The notes: generated from the letters alone by a model not told the origin. A stretch of 64,000 nucleotides of DNA from Hysterangium stoloniferum (GCA_015178975.1 WHVD01000004.1:744001-808000), one strand, 5' to 3'; shown: positions 36,273-48,439, numbered from the stretch's first letter. Translations and numbers: made by a program.

Positions 36273-37384
36273 CAGGCAGGGTAAATAGGTGGGGACATTG
36301 TGTTGTGCTTAATGTCGGGGTGCTAGATTTGGCTGGCGTAGGCTTCTGCCACTGCACAGCCATCAGCACCAGCTGCTTTTCCTCACGCACTTGCGATTTG
36401 TAGAATATTGCTGGTAAAAGAACGAGGAGGTGGGTATTGGCAGTTCTGAATGGTGCCTGCAAGTTTTCGTGGATGCAATTGACCATAGCGGAGAGAGAAA
36501 TGGGATTGAAAGCTATGCAAGTGGCAGTTAATATCAATGTTTTGGTTATTATTAAATAATAGTGAGCCCGTTGGTGATAGTTATCTAGATTAAATGAAGC
36601 CATAACCAATGTAAGCTCTGTAGTGTAGTTGTAGTGGTACGTTCAATTCCCGATTCACACAATTATTATATTTACTCTTGGGCGCCTAAACTAGATATAG
36701 TGGAAATGGGGTCTGTTTGAATGAGGCCCTTAGCCTTCTTTTTATTGGACAGGTAACACGTGACCTGACCACGCCTGACCAAGCCTGATCAGATAACGTT
36801 ACCTGACCTCAACGGAATCAGGCCTGATCCGGTGGTCGGCAAATCTGACTGACCTGCTCAGGCCTGCTCAGGTCTGAGCAGAGGTTTTCTATTTTTGTGA
36901 GATTCTATTCAGATGATACAAGTCATGCTGTGGAGTGCATTGTACAATGAAATAAAGCATAATACAGCAACCAGAGGTACTAACTCATCGGCACAGCCAT
37001 GGTTCATCCGGCGATCAAGCGGTACCCGTACCTTTTTGCGCGCTTTGCACTCGGGTGATCCTCGACCATGTGCTATCCTGATAAAAACCTCCGACGCTTG
37101 GTATATGAGTTCAGGGCTAGCATCCTCTCAAGTAAATTTGGGGTCAATATTCCCGTATATTTCCGCTGAGATAGTGCCACGCAGCGTATCCTTGATAAGC
37201 GTAGAGTTTTTTTGACTAGAGTATCATTACTTATACCCTACCCGCCATTCTACCTCAATGCTAACGAGTAACCGTCGCTTCGCACATTGTGCGCGGTTCA
37301 ATCCAGGTTACATAATCGTCACGTGTACCATTTAGTCACGTGATATCTCAAAGTACTTTCCAAGCGGCAAAATTTCACCTAGGT
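36273..37384. other. Spacer upstream of UTP22
   Basis: No gene recognised. At 36750-36890 there is a cluster of CCTGATC, CAGGCCTG and GACCTG words. A GGTTCAATCC word at about 37288 resembles a tRNA B box, but no A box or cloverleaf could be built around it. The last 100 bp hold the UTP22 promoter. Confidence 0.45.
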
Positions 37385-40300
37385 ATGAAAAGGAAAAGAA
37401 ATGATGCAGCTGACCGGCCTGCGAAGAAGTTTCAAGGCAAGGTGTCCCAAGTATGTTAATTTCCTCATATTGCCATCAATTATTAAAGGGATCATCTGCG
37501 AACAGAGACCGATATCTCCTCCAGCTCATCTGAGAGACGAAGAAGAGAGCGGGAAGGAAGACATTGGGTCGGATGGGCAGGAGCACGATCAGGAGGAAGA
37601 TGCTGTGATAGGTCCTGTTGCACAAGAACACCTAACAGACGGCGCACAACCCCATAATAGCAAGTTACCCTCAGCCAGCGAACTTAGAGCCATCAATGAG
37701 GCGAGTAATTTGTACAGAAGCAATACCTTCAGGGCACAGGCGAGTCTTCCCTTTCTCTTACCGTCCGCTTCAATAACCCATAATCCAACTATGTAGCTAG
37801 ACCTGCTCCTGGCCGCCGTTCGTCCCAAAGAGTCACATATTCCTCCCCTAGAACGCACCCTTCAAAAGCTCCATGGGCATCTGACAGCGTTGGATCCTAT
37901 TGCGCCGGTACATCCACTTGAAGCAAGGGATGTCTTTTCAACGATGACATCGGGACGTTCACGTTCTGATGCTCAGCCGGCCGTTGCTGTGCCCTATCCC
38001 CAGCCATTGCCCGCACAGGACACTCTATGGAAGGTCGCCTTTGAGCCGCCGGAGTCTATGAATGTCGTAGGTAGTTGGTCCGATGCTCTCATTGTCCGGA
38101 AACCCGACGGTGCGCCTTTTGGTGTCGATGTCGTGGTTGAGATGCCTGCGGTGTGTTTTCATTCCGTATTCGTTCTTTCCAACGGCCTTCTTCTCACATG
38201 TGTCCTTTCCAGAGTCTATTTCAGGAAAAGGATTTTAGGAACTCTCGTTTTTTTTATAAGAGGGCATTCTATTTGGCGTGCATCGCCCATTCCGTCGCCC
38301 ACTCTGACCTGGGCCTTGATGTTGAGTATGAGTCGCCTGAAGGCGACATCAGGCGGACGGTGCTGCTTTTGACTCCTCGTAAAGGTGCTTATATATACCG
38401 TTATCTTTCCGCCAATCCTTAACGAGAGAAGCAGACGGGACCGAGTACGACTTTACCAAACTTCACGCAACTATCCGCATCATACCCGTCGCATCTGACG
38501 CGGCGCCCATCCCCCTCCAAAAGCTGTCGCCTCTGCAGCAAAACCTCCGCTACTCCACCACTGGGCCTAGCTCCCACGGAGAAGACAGCCCGTCACAACA
38601 CCCGCAGACACCGCTATACAACAGCGCCCTCGCCCTCAATTTCGCGCGTAGCGCGCGCGTCCGACTCGTCAACGCCCACAAGGTGCTCGGGGCAGCCCCC
38701 TCGTTCGGGGATGGACTGGCGCTTCTGCGAATTTGGGCGAATCAGCGGGGGTACATCGCCGGTGTGGATGGCGGCAATGACAATGGGAACAGAAACTACT
38801 GCGTGCGGGGGTTCGAGTGTCTGGGTGCGTGGTGGGCCTGTTTGCTGGAGGTGTTGATTCTCGGTGAGGAGCCTGTTGGTGGGAAGAACAAGAAAAATAG
38901 CCGACCGTTGGTCGGGAGAGGACTTAGTTCGTATCAGCTGTTTAGAGCTGCGTTGGACTTTTTATGTGAGCCCGTGGAACGGAAACGGTGTCTTCCGTGA
39001 CGGGTTGTTGACGGCATACCTTGCAGCCAGACACGACTTTGAGGCCCAGCCCGTGTTTATGAAAGTTGTGGAATCCGGACACAAGGCAAGTTGAATGTTT
39101 TCAGCGGATAGCGATATAGTTGAGCCGTTGTGTTCTAGATCGAGCCTTCAGAATGGACATCGCTGCAAGAGCCGGTGTTTGTGGATTCTACTGGAATTGT
39201 GAACATGCTAGCTGGTGTCCCTCAGACTTCGTTGGAATTGGTAAGCGCTTTTTAGCTTAAACTTTGCGCACGCCTCTTACGGATTATATTCTCAGCTGAG
39301 ACACGATGCTGCAAGCACTCTACATTTATTAAACAAGGAGGAGGAGGATACCTTCCGCGCCATCTTCTTGACAGACTCGCGTGAGCCCACAGCCCGGTTT
39401 GACGCCGTCCTTAGGTTCGTAATGTCACACTAGTACCCGGTAACTGCACCAACTCCTCTAACCTTCCGTATCAGGATTGATCTTTCGCGTGTGCAACTCC
39501 GTTCCTCCATCGACTACCCTTCATCACAAGCAGCAACGCTCCACAGCCTCGCAGCGACGGTTCGAAAGGCTCTCAACACCCGTGCGCAGGTCGTCGCGCT
39601 CATCCAGCCACGTTCTGCCCCCCGCCCTATCACCGCCGCACATCCCTCACCCATCCGAACCATAACCCTCGGCGTTATCTTTGACCCGAGAAACGCTACG
39701 CGGCTAGTGGACCACGGTCCTGCAGCATCGACACCTGAAGTAGAGGAATACCGCAAATTCTGGGGTCCCAAGGCCGAGTTGCGTCGTTTCAAGGACGGAA
39801 GTATCGTTGAGAGCTGTGTGTGGGATGAAGGAATCGTTCGGGCCGAGGACCGGGAGTCTGTCCCTGGACGCATTGTTCGTTACATCTTGGGCTATCAATT
39901 CGGCATTCCCGAGGAGTCGATCCTGATATCTGCGGGAGATTACGGGGAGATTGTTGTGGCGCCGAGTGTCAAGGGACGGACGAGCGGCGGGTATAAGGAT
40001 GCAACAGCTGCCTTTGACAAACTTGCTAGAGCGTTGAAGACATTGGAGGACGAGGGCGAGCTGCCGCTCATGCTGGTGTCCACGCGACCGTGCTCTTCTG
40101 GCTTGCGGTATACGTCAGTGTTCCCCCCCAGCCCCATGGCATCGTCGTCAAAGTCGATTCACCCGTCTACCTCGTACCTCCCCGCGTTCGAAATCGTGCT
40201 CCAGCTGGAACGCTCGTCAAACTGGCCCGAAGACCTCCGTGCGATCCAGAAAGTCAAGCTTGCATTTTTCGAGAGCATGGCGCGGGGGTTGCTGCGGCAC

Positions 40301-41653
40301 AAGCACCAGGCGGCCGTCGTCATTGACAGGAACGCCGGTGAGATTGAGGACAGCAGCGTGTTGGAGGTTATTGTGGACGGGTATGCTTTCCGAGCACGGA
40401 TTGGCCATGACCGGGAAGTCGGCCTGTTGGAGACCCTGCGGGATGGTGGGGGTGGACTACCTGGACAGGCGAAACAGCCGCCTCCTGAGCCGGAACGCCA
40501 GGCTGCTATACGTGCGCTGTCGACGTACCGCAGGCGGTTCACTTGTGCACCTGCGCATCACGCTGCGATACTGGCGTTGCATCATAAGATGCCGGCCTTT
40601 TCATACACCGTGCGGCTGGTGAAGCGATGGCTCGGCGCGCATTGGTTGACGGGGCGGATCACCGAGGAGGCCGTCGAACTTATCTGTGTGCGGGTGTTCT
40701 TGTTGAATGAGGGTGATATTCCTGCGTGTGGGAAGCGTGGGTTTGTCCGTGTGGTGGGCTTTCTGTCGAGGTGGGATGGGGCGGCGTATGTTCAGTTGTA
40801 TGAGGCTGTGCAGGATGGAGAGCCGGGACAGGCTGTGGGGAAGAGGGAACAGAGGTTGGAGGCGGGGAAGGGGTGTTGGCGGTTGTGTACTGCGGAGGAT
40901 GAGAAAGGGACCGTGTGGTGTGAGGATGTGAACCCTGTCGTTGCGGCGCGGGTGGTGGATATTGCGAAGGCGACGTTGTCATGTTTGGAAGTATTTGTCC
41001 CGACGTTTAAAGTATGTTTTCGTTTCCCAGTCGTGGATTTGTTGATAATGATTATTTACAGTGTCTGTTCGTCCATCCGAAGGACGGATATGATATTAAT
41101 ATCGAGCTTGACCCGCTTGCAGTAAGTCGGTATTGGCAGGGCATAGGAGCGTCACAGAAAGTATGGAACCCATCGGAATATGTTAATCTTGCGAGTACAA
41201 TGGAGGTCAATAATGTGGATATTCGTGTGGCTTTTGATCCTGCGGAGATGTTAGTGAGGGATTTGGAAGTACGTTTCTGTTTCGCTTGGCGCTGTCCCTT
41301 CCACTTTCTTCTTTTGACATGGGCTACCACTGGCAGAGAGTGTATGGCGATACCATCGAATTTTTCTATGATATATACGGTGGTACTACCATTGGTGGCG
41401 TCTGGAATCCGGCTGTCCTTGGGAACGAAGAGGGCTATCCGTGGAGGGTGTTGCTTGGGTTCTCGTCGACACCGCTTGATGCGGTAGTCCGTAATAAAGT
41501 ACGTTTTTTCCTGAGATTCGTGTAGTGAATGGTTGTAAACAAGCTTGATACTTTCAGAAAACGATCTCAAACGTTGTCCTCAATATCCAAGGGGTCCTGG
41601 CCGAAATTGCTAGGATGGGGGAGGGGATTGTGAAGAAAATTAGGCTAAAATGA
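37385..41653 (+). CDS. UTP22: U3 snoRNP / pre-rRNA processing protein UTP22 (Nrap, NOL6 family)
   Basis: Component of the 90S small-subunit processome (UTP-C module) in the nucleolus. Twelve exons: 37385-37450, 37506-37739, 37797-38150, 38213-38384, 38429-38965, 39027-39085, 39139-39240, 39296-39414, 39475-41011, 41062-41268, 41337-41498, 41558-41653, giving 1214 residues, the usual size of the family. The N-terminus is basic (MKRKRNDAADRPAKKFQGKV). Nrap landmarks follow: LPSASELRAINEASNLYRSN, a nucleotidyltransferase-like GVDVVVEMPASLFQEKDFRN, FYKRAFYLACIAHSV, GLALLRIWANQRGY, LRRFKDGSIVESCVWDE, FVHPKDGYDINIELDP and, near the end, GDTIEFFYDIYGG then WNP. Introns 2 (37740-37796) and 6 (39086-39138) have GC donors (GCGAGT, GCAAGT). 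The family is catalytically inactive; no full catalytic triad is claimed. Confidence 0.95.
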
Positions 41654-42006
41654 GGAAGGTATGTAGTGTGGTGCGGATTTAATGTTTTGTTATGGTCAAG
41701 TGTATGGTTTCTCGTCTTGTCTATATATGGATGATGTGGCGGATGGGAGATTAGATCGCTGTTAGACGGCCGAGACGGACGCGTGGCACAGAAGTGTCAG
41801 GGAAGCGGATGGGATCATCGTTATAAAAAGACCCCCGCCCACAAATCGGATGCTCAACATTCCCACATTGGCCCGCCACAATGATTGGTTGTCTGAGCCA
41901 CATCACATTTGATATATTTGTTGCATGCATATTATGAACTTCGGTAGCCCTACTCTACTCTAAGGGGCATGGTATCTTTGTTACAATTGTGACCTTCCCA
42001 CTCCCT
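41654..42006. other. Convergent spacer between UTP22 and the peroxiredoxin gene
   Basis: About 350 bp between converging stop codons; it should hold both 3' ends. No other feature recognised. Confidence 0.5.
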
Positions 42007-42801
42007 TTAAAGCTTGGCCAGAACGGCGTCAGCACCGCTTCCAGTCAACTCGCCGGGTTTGTCGTCGACGCCAATGTAGGTGACCTTGAGATCATCAATG
42101 ATCAAAGCCCATCGGCCAGTGCGCTTGCCGAATCCAATGTGAGAGAGGTCAATCGCTTTCCCGATTGCGTCTGCAAAGGTGGCATTGGCGTCCGAGAGGA
42201 AGAGAATCTGCGAGTGATGTGAGAATTTGGGACAATCGTTGCAGTGTCTTCGGTCGAAGTACCTTGTCCTGGGCTTTGGTAGACCGTCCCCAAGCGGACA
42301 TCACGAAGACGTCATTGGCGGCAACGAATGCCACAATGTCGACGCCCTTGGCTTTGAAAGACTCCAACTTTTCAACGAAGGGGGGCATGTGGTTGACATG
42401 GCAAGTAGGCTGAAATGGTGCACGGGTAAGATACTTCCTACGTCTTGAAAAATAAAGCGCGATATACCGTGAAGGCACCCGGTACGCTGACTAGGACGAC
42501 TTTCTACAGTATAGCATGGAAAGATTGAATAGGTGTAATTGTGAGGAATATATATCGAAACACACCTTGCCCGCCCAATCATCAGTGGTAAACTTCGTTG
42601 CTTAATATTACAGATCAAGATCATGACTGTCGATGAGTATTATAAAGTACTCACGAACACCACAGACCGCCTGGAAACGAAATTAGGACAACAACTTCAA
42701 CGAGGAATAGCTCGAATACATACTATATCTGCGATCTCTGGGACGTATGGGATATAGCTGAAGGTTGCAGATGGAATGGTATCACCGACTTGAATAGGCA
42801 T
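42007..42801 (-). CDS. AHP1/Prx5-type peroxiredoxin
   Basis: Thiol peroxidase that reduces alkyl hydroperoxides and hydrogen peroxide, usually with thioredoxin. Six exons read downwards: 42801-42724, 42670-42655, 42600-42566, 42503-42468, 42409-42263, 42207-42007, giving 170 residues, normal for the family. Start MPIQVGDTIPSATFSYIPY; the active site is VPGAFTPTCHVNHMP, with the peroxidatic Cys in TPTC and the conserved Pro and Thr; then VEKLESFKAKGVDIVAFVAA, NDVFVMSAW, and near the C-terminus FGKRTGRWALIIDD. A second Cys lies in AVCGVP, encoded across a 16-nt exon. No targeting signal is obvious, so a cytosolic location is likely. The gene shares a 189-bp divergent promoter with the dioxygenase on its right. 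Confidence 0.94.
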
Positions 42802-42936
42802 TGTATCGTAGTGCAAAATAGGGAGAGAACGTGAGACTTTAAATCATTTGAATTCTGCTCGGCTCTTCCATTTCCGACTTGTCCGACTTGGTCATTTGTT
42901 GATTGTTATGTAATCCGCGAAGATACTAAGGTAAGC

Positions 42937-42979
42937 TTGATATCGCCTGCGACAAGCTCACTGCCTTAGGCGATATCAA
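42937..42979. promoter_or_regulatory. 12-bp perfect inverted repeat in the divergent promoter
   Basis: TTGATATCGCCT at 42937-42948 is repeated in reverse complement as AGGCGATATCAA at 42968-42979, with 19 bp between. It lies in the 189 bp between the peroxiredoxin start (minus) and the dioxygenase start (plus, 42991), ending 11 bp before the latter. It could be a dimeric transcription-factor site or, if transcribed, a 5'-UTR hairpin. The role is inferred from position alone. Confidence 0.6.
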
Positions 42980-42990
42980 TAGATTTAGGG

Positions 42991-44314
42991 ATGCTACGCA
43001 CCATTCCTGTTAGGGGGACCCGCTTTGGAGGGCGGTATACCGTTTCAACAATCCTTGATCGACATTTTATCCATAGCACAAGTCCCCCTTTAATTAATGA
43101 TAATAAATCATCACCCAGCGACGAGATATTCGTCTCCCAACTTAATAGCTCGTTTCCTCTACGATGGCTCCGAGACTCGTGTCAATGTGAGCTGTGTGTC
43201 CATCCCGGTACCAGGCAGAAGCTCCGACGGTCCACAGACGATGTGGTCGGTCGGGAACCGCTGTCCAGTAGTAGCACTGAAATTACAGCAGGAGAAGTTT
43301 GCATCGACTGGATCAAGGAAGATGGAGGGACATCGCATAAGTCCAGATACCCTATCTCTTGGCTCAGGAACTACGCGACCCCAGACTCTCGAGCGAAATT
43401 TCATTTTGATGTATCGTCGAATAGCTTCTTATGGAATCGATCTACACTGCAAGTATCCCCGAGCCTCTTTCTGGACTATTCAACATTGAAGGCGGATCCC
43501 AGCCCCGGGATCTCTCAGCTTTTGAAATTTGGTCTGTTGTTCGTCCGTGATGTCCCGAATGAGGCGACGGATGACCGCGATTGCGAGATAAGGAAGCTTG
43601 CGGGGGTCTTTGGAAGGATACGTGATACCTTTTATGGTGAATCCTGGGATGTGAAAAATGTGAAGAATAGCACGAATATCGCGTATACGAATTTGGACCT
43701 GGGTTTGCATATGGATTTGCTGTGAGTGGTAATATTATATACGCCGCAGACGCCACTCAAGTATTCTTAGATATTTTCAGCACCCTCCCCGATACCAAAT
43801 TCTCCACTGCCTCCGTAATCGAGTCGAGGGTGGGATGTCATACTTCGTCGATGCCATACACACCGCAGAACGACTACGCAATATAAACCCGGAGGCATTC
43901 ACGCTACTCGCACAGACCCCTGTGCCATACCATTATATCAACGATGGCCATCACATGCACCGCGCACACCCCGTGATTCAACTATCCTATTTCACTCGGT
44001 CTGTCGAGCATATCAACTACTCCCCTCCGTTCCAGGCGCCTCTTCTCAGCGATACCCCGTTGCAGTTTTACGACGCCCTGAAGCAGTTCGCCGACCTATT
44101 GGACACCGAGGACGATGCCTTCAGACATACTCTCCGCGAAGGCGAGGCGGTGATTTTTGATAATCGAAGAGTGCTGCATGCGCGGACCGCGTTTCGCGAG
44201 AAGGAAGGGGCGACGACTGCTGAGGGGGAAGCGTCGCGGTGGCTGAAAGGGTGCTATCTCGAAGCGGATGACATTCTGGATCGGTGGAGGATGCTGTCGG
44301 CTCGCAATGCGTAG
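42991..44314 (+). CDS. Gamma-butyrobetaine / trimethyllysine dioxygenase-like protein
   Basis: Fe(II)- and 2-oxoglutarate-dependent hydroxylase of the carnitine pathway family. Two exons, 42991-43721 and 43771-44314, across a 49-nt intron, give 424 residues. The N-terminus (MLRTIPVRGTRFGGRYTVST) looks like a mitochondrial presequence. The small N-terminal zinc domain is present: RWLRDSCQCELCVHPGTRQK with the expected Cys and His ligands. The catalytic part has LLFVRDVPNEATDD, then NIAYTNLDLGLHMDLLYFQH with the HxD iron ligands, the partner motif PPRYQILHCLRN, GGMSYFVDAI, and the distal VLHARTAF supplying the last His and an Arg for 2-oxoglutarate. Whether it acts on gamma-butyrobetaine or trimethyllysine cannot be decided from the motifs read here. 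Confidence 0.9.
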
Positions 44315-44689
44315 TTGTCGGATTTGTTGTTGACTGAAGTAAATAAATGCTGTACACCGTTTAGGTCTTATCTTTGTATCGGTTATGTGCTTGTGGTAGG
44401 AGGGTGCATCAGGACAATGGGAAATCCAGTAAATACGCCGTATACATTGTCTAGAGCGGCCATGTAGGAGTGCTTGCTAGTTCAGCTAGACTCAGCTAGA
44501 CACATTAGTTTCCGAGGCCCTTATTTACCGACCAATATGAAAGTGCTATAAACGCAGATAGTCTATGAATGTCTGTATAATCTATATAATGGGTATAATT
44601 TGCCTAGACGTTCCCAAATATTGACGGGCTTGATTCCTATCACTAAGATGAACAAGCACGAAGGATCAGAGTGGGGGCCTACGATGAGT

Positions 44690-44870
44690 ATTACTCTCAA
44701 CTTGGATTCTAAATTGATTGATTAGTTTCATGTTTATGTGATGTTACTGCAACCACATCCAGTGGTTTCATGATTTTTGAATTGTATCATGCCTTTGTCC
44801 AATCACAGGAGGATAAATGTATACAAAATCCTGCTGGACTATACAAAATTGCAGAAGTTGTATTTACCAA
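44690..44870 (+). repeat. Dispersed repeat, copy 1 (second copy at about 61300-61480)
   Basis: The run from CATCCAGTGGTTTCATG through TTTGTCCAATCACAGG to CCTGCTGGACTATACAAA matches, with many substitutions, 61368-61460 (CATCCAGTAGTTATGTGG, CTGTCCAATTATAGGA, CATTGGACTACACAAA) in the same orientation and order. Ends are approximate. It has no coding capacity and is probably an old non-autonomous element. Confidence 0.6.
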
Positions 44871-45410
44871 CATGATAAATGCTTAAAATATGTTATTGAT
44901 CACCCTCCACTCACCTTTAAACAACTTCTAACTCTTCTAAAGATCCAAGGATGGTCAGTGGAGTTTATATAAAGTACGCATCTGCTAAGGATTTTTAAAA
45001 ATTTTGGGGTGGGGTTCTTTTCTAGGAGGGTGTTTATAATTACTATAATCTCAAATATTTACTAATAAAAGTCTTATTTTTACAAAACTCTATCTTTAAA
45101 TAGTGATATCTATTCTGAAACAATTATATCATCAAAAAACAACCATCAGAAATAGTTCTCCATATTACATCTTATACAACCCATAGTTATTTAACAAATT
45201 CCATTGTATATAATTTCCTTCCTTTTACAGATGCCTACTAATACTTTTATTAGTACTTTGTTTTTTAAAAGTTGTAATGTAGTTATTTCCATGTAAAATA
45301 TGTAAAATATTATTGGAAAATTTTCATACCACAGCTGTCTTTATTAAGTAAAACCCCCTATATATTCTGGGTATGTTGAATCAAGTAGAAATCTGTTCAG
45401 ATTGACAGAT

Positions 45411-45471
45411 CCATTCCAAAGTAATACATATGTATTTAGAGGTACCAATGATATACATATGTATGGAATGG
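45411..45471. repeat. Imperfect inverted repeat
   Basis: The arm 45411-45435 (CCATTCC, then ATACATATGTAT) pairs with 45453-45471 (ATACATATGTAT, then GGAATGG). The ATACATATGTAT core is itself palindromic. It may be a hairpin or the compact end of a decayed element. Confidence 0.55.
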
Positions 45472-46061
45472 ACTATCTAGCCAAGATTGAAGATAGCTGA
45501 GGTTGCTTCACTACACCATTCTTAAGCCGTGATATTTTGACATGCGGCATAGTCATGCACATGGTCCATGGTCACTTCTTGGCCACTAACTTGAACACCA
45601 CCAGTTACTGTTCAACACAACCTGGTCTTCATCTCATTGCACACAAATGTAAAGCCTATAGGTGGTTGTTAGCATGGCAATTAACAAATGTACATCCAAT
45701 TATCCTCCACTATGTATTCATATCATGAACATCATTCAGTTGCTAATATATATTAGTTGCAAATACTCTCTATTGTCTACTTCATCTCATGGTAGTTTAC
45801 ACTGTCACAGACAGGTGACAGAAATATATCAATGGCCATAGCTTATACTAATCATCTGTGCTCTGGTATTGGGTGGCACGAATCAAGTCTGTTTGTAAGC
45901 CTGGTGAAGCTTACCACAATGGACCTTTAATATTTAGTATCTGCTTCCTTAGATAATTAGGATAAATGCACATAGTAGTTTTTTTATTATCATTTTTACC
46001 TACCATCACTATTGTGTACTGCCATCTCCATTCCTAGATGAATATACTTGAGTTGTTATGA

Positions 46062-46230
46062 CCAGAAATCCTGCTGGACTCTGGGCACTAACTTATATGC
46101 ACCCACACCCTACACGCACCAATTATCAGTTCACCAGAATACCTGATGGACTCCATATGTCAGACCTGTCCATGCTCGACCTTCATTACTTTATGTATCA
46201 GTCACCGGAATACCTGCCGGACTCCACTCC
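46062..46230 (+). repeat. Degenerate tandem repeat, about 70-bp unit
   Basis: ACCAGAAATCCTGCTGGACT at about 46062 recurs as ACCAGAATACCTGATGGACT near 46134 and ACCGGAATACCTGCCGGACT near 46203, i.e. every 69-72 bp. The intervening sequence is only partly similar. Probably an old tandem duplication. Confidence 0.5.
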
Positions 46231-47314
46231 TGTCTATCTCTGACCCTGTCCCATGCACCAGTCACTGGACTCCGCTCAGAAAACCTGACAGCTCTCTAAC
46301 TGAGCCCCATTCCCGTTATGGTCAAATGACCTGTCATGATTTGGACTCTGCTCCCACCCTGTTCCTGTTATGGTTTTACAACCTGTCACAATTTGGACTT
46401 CACTCTGCTCCATTCCATTCCTAACATCAAGTTTGGTGTTTATTTATCTCATTTTATGTTTGCTAGTTTAGTTTTCATTATTACTGGATTTGGTATGTTA
46501 TTCATTCCAAAGTCTATATAGTCTGGCAGATGTTGTACATACAATCCAGTCAGAAAATCAGCTTAGATTCCCCCCAGTAATCTCAAGTATATTTTCTGCT
46601 CTAACCTCCTCTTTGAAACACACCACTTTACCTCATCAGAGCCTACGGTGTAAGTTTGTTACTAGGAATATACCTAATAACCTGTGTGCCACGGTCAAGT
46701 CTTTATGACGGTCACTGACACAGTCATTCTTGAAACCAGTCTATAACCAAACACACTCAGAGTGAGAGGCTAGAGATTGGACCTTTGACATAATCAAAGA
46801 TGAATACAAAAGGCTGATGTAAGCCCAATGTCGTAGAATGTAGAACTTCAACAATAAGAGATACTACAGTATCCCTTACTGGCCATAGGAGTGAGACTGA
46901 GAGTAAGACTTAAGAGATTGTGCTTAAGAATGAGCTTTGAAATGAGATACAACGAAATTGCTTGTCCAATAGTGGGCAAAAGAGGCCCTTATATACATGA
47001 GGAAGCACAGAGTAAAACAAACATCTACAAACAATGAGACAATAACGATGTGATATGGTGTGAGTCATCTCTGAGTCATCATAATAAGAATGTTAGTAAA
47101 GCTGTGAACAATAAAAGGGGAAGGCTGTGTCAGACAATAAGAGAATGACAAACAAAGATGAGATCAGACATGTGATACTGCCAAAAATGGGGAAACACAA
47201 TAGAACAATAGGGGGAACTGAGTCAGACAATAGGAGAGATGGAGTAATAGAAGTGATGGCTGATGAAACATCGATGATAATGAGTCAGAAACACCCAAGA
47301 ATCCCATGATAATG

Positions 47315-48405
47315 TGTCACCCTCAAATGCTATGCTTGATTTCAAAATCTTAACGATACTACCAATCAATGAACCGAGATTGGACATGTTCTGTTCCTAG
47401 TTTTGCAGTATAAGGAGGGGATGCAATCAATCACCATTTTAGAACCAGGTGGTGAGTAGGCTCCACAACCACGCAAGGAACATGAATCGACGATGACCTC
47501 GACAAGGCTCTACTTGACTTCCCTCTGGAACGGGGGTTGTAAATAACTTGGGTCCTCTGTGATCTCCTATTGGAGTGAACGTTGCCATGTAACAGATTCC
47601 CGATGACGGTGGGGAACAATCCCACTGGAACACTCGATTGAATCGATAGTGGAAGACTTCATGGGAGTTATCATATACATGAATGAAGACAGGGTTGTCA
47701 GGAGCATATGGGGGTTAAATACCTTGTCGATGGAGGAAATGATGGTGTTATTTGGAGGAGTTTGAGTAGGCTGGTAGGGGCTTGGGAATGATTTCTGAGG
47801 ATGAGGAGAAGTGAGACATTATTGGCTGGAGTTCTATTTGGGAGTGAAGAGTTGGTTTCAAGTAGGAACTGAGGGTTACTTTGGAGGATGATGCAGTGTT
47901 GAATATGATGGAGTTTTTGCATGTCTGATTGATGAAACTGATTTGGCTGTGTAGAAGTCATCTTGAGTGCCACAGTTTGTATATGAATTTGTGCTTGTGA
48001 CGTGACTTGAAACTATTGCCATATAGGTTACTTTCTGATTGAACTCTCTACAATGGGCTCTGACCCATCTATCACTTGACCTCTGACCCATCTATCACTC
48101 AACCTCTGACCCATCTATCACTCGACCTCTGACCCATCTATCACTTGACCTCCAACCCATCTATCACTTGACCTCTGACCTATCTCTCTTGACCCCTCAA
48201 CTTCCACGGACTTCCCACAGTCAACTTCCCCAACCTCTCAACCCATGAACCCCTCCCAGACTCCCCAGGATTCCTGTCTGCCCATTTGAAATTGGACAAG
48301 ATGATCTCACGAGGGTGCAGCCTATAAGCTGAAGCCAAGTCCTACTGGCTTTCCTGTGGGTTTCTCCAGAAACCCTCCAATAAGCTCCACGCATGACTCT
48401 TAACA
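47315..48405 (+). mobile_element. Ty3/gypsy 5' LTR (left boundary tentative)
   Basis: The right boundary is clear: the sequence ends CTCTTAACA at 48405, as do other LTRs in the window, 34 bp before the gag ATG. The left boundary is placed at TGTCACCC (47315) because that resembles an LTR start, giving about 1.09 kb. No matching 3' LTR was found, so neither the end nor a target duplication can be confirmed. The LTR contains the shared core block at 48317-48336 and a 23-bp minisatellite at 48061-48196. Confidence 0.6.
48061..48196 (+). repeat. 23-bp minisatellite inside the gypsy LTR
   Basis: Units such as TGACCCATCTATCACTTGAC plus CTC start at 48061, 48084, 48107, 48130 and 48153, then a diverged sixth. 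Substitutions between units are few (TTGAC, CAAC, TCGAC variants). Confidence 0.85.
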
Positions 48406-48439
48406 GTATTTTCTGACTAAGACTCACAGATTGTTCAAT

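Larger units (their letters stand above)
44315..47314. other. AT-rich transposon-border sequence
   Basis: About 3 kb of AT-rich sequence with no gene. It starts the transposon-built right third of the window and contains a dispersed repeat (44690-44870), an inverted repeat (45411-45471), and degenerate tandem units (46062-46230). The stretch 46740-47314 has no recognised content; it may be older transposon sequence. Confidence 0.5.

Noticed and set aside
36620-36665. GTTCAATTCCCG resembling a tRNA T-loop
   Set aside because: Upstream sequence lacks an A box and acceptor-stem pairing.
37270-37320. GGTTCAATCC resembling a tRNA B box
   Set aside because: No A box at the right distance and no cloverleaf can be drawn.
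40680-40982. 100-codon minus-strand ORF rich in Pro, Thr and His
   Set aside because: Shadow of the long UTP22 exon, whose plus frame is conserved across the family.
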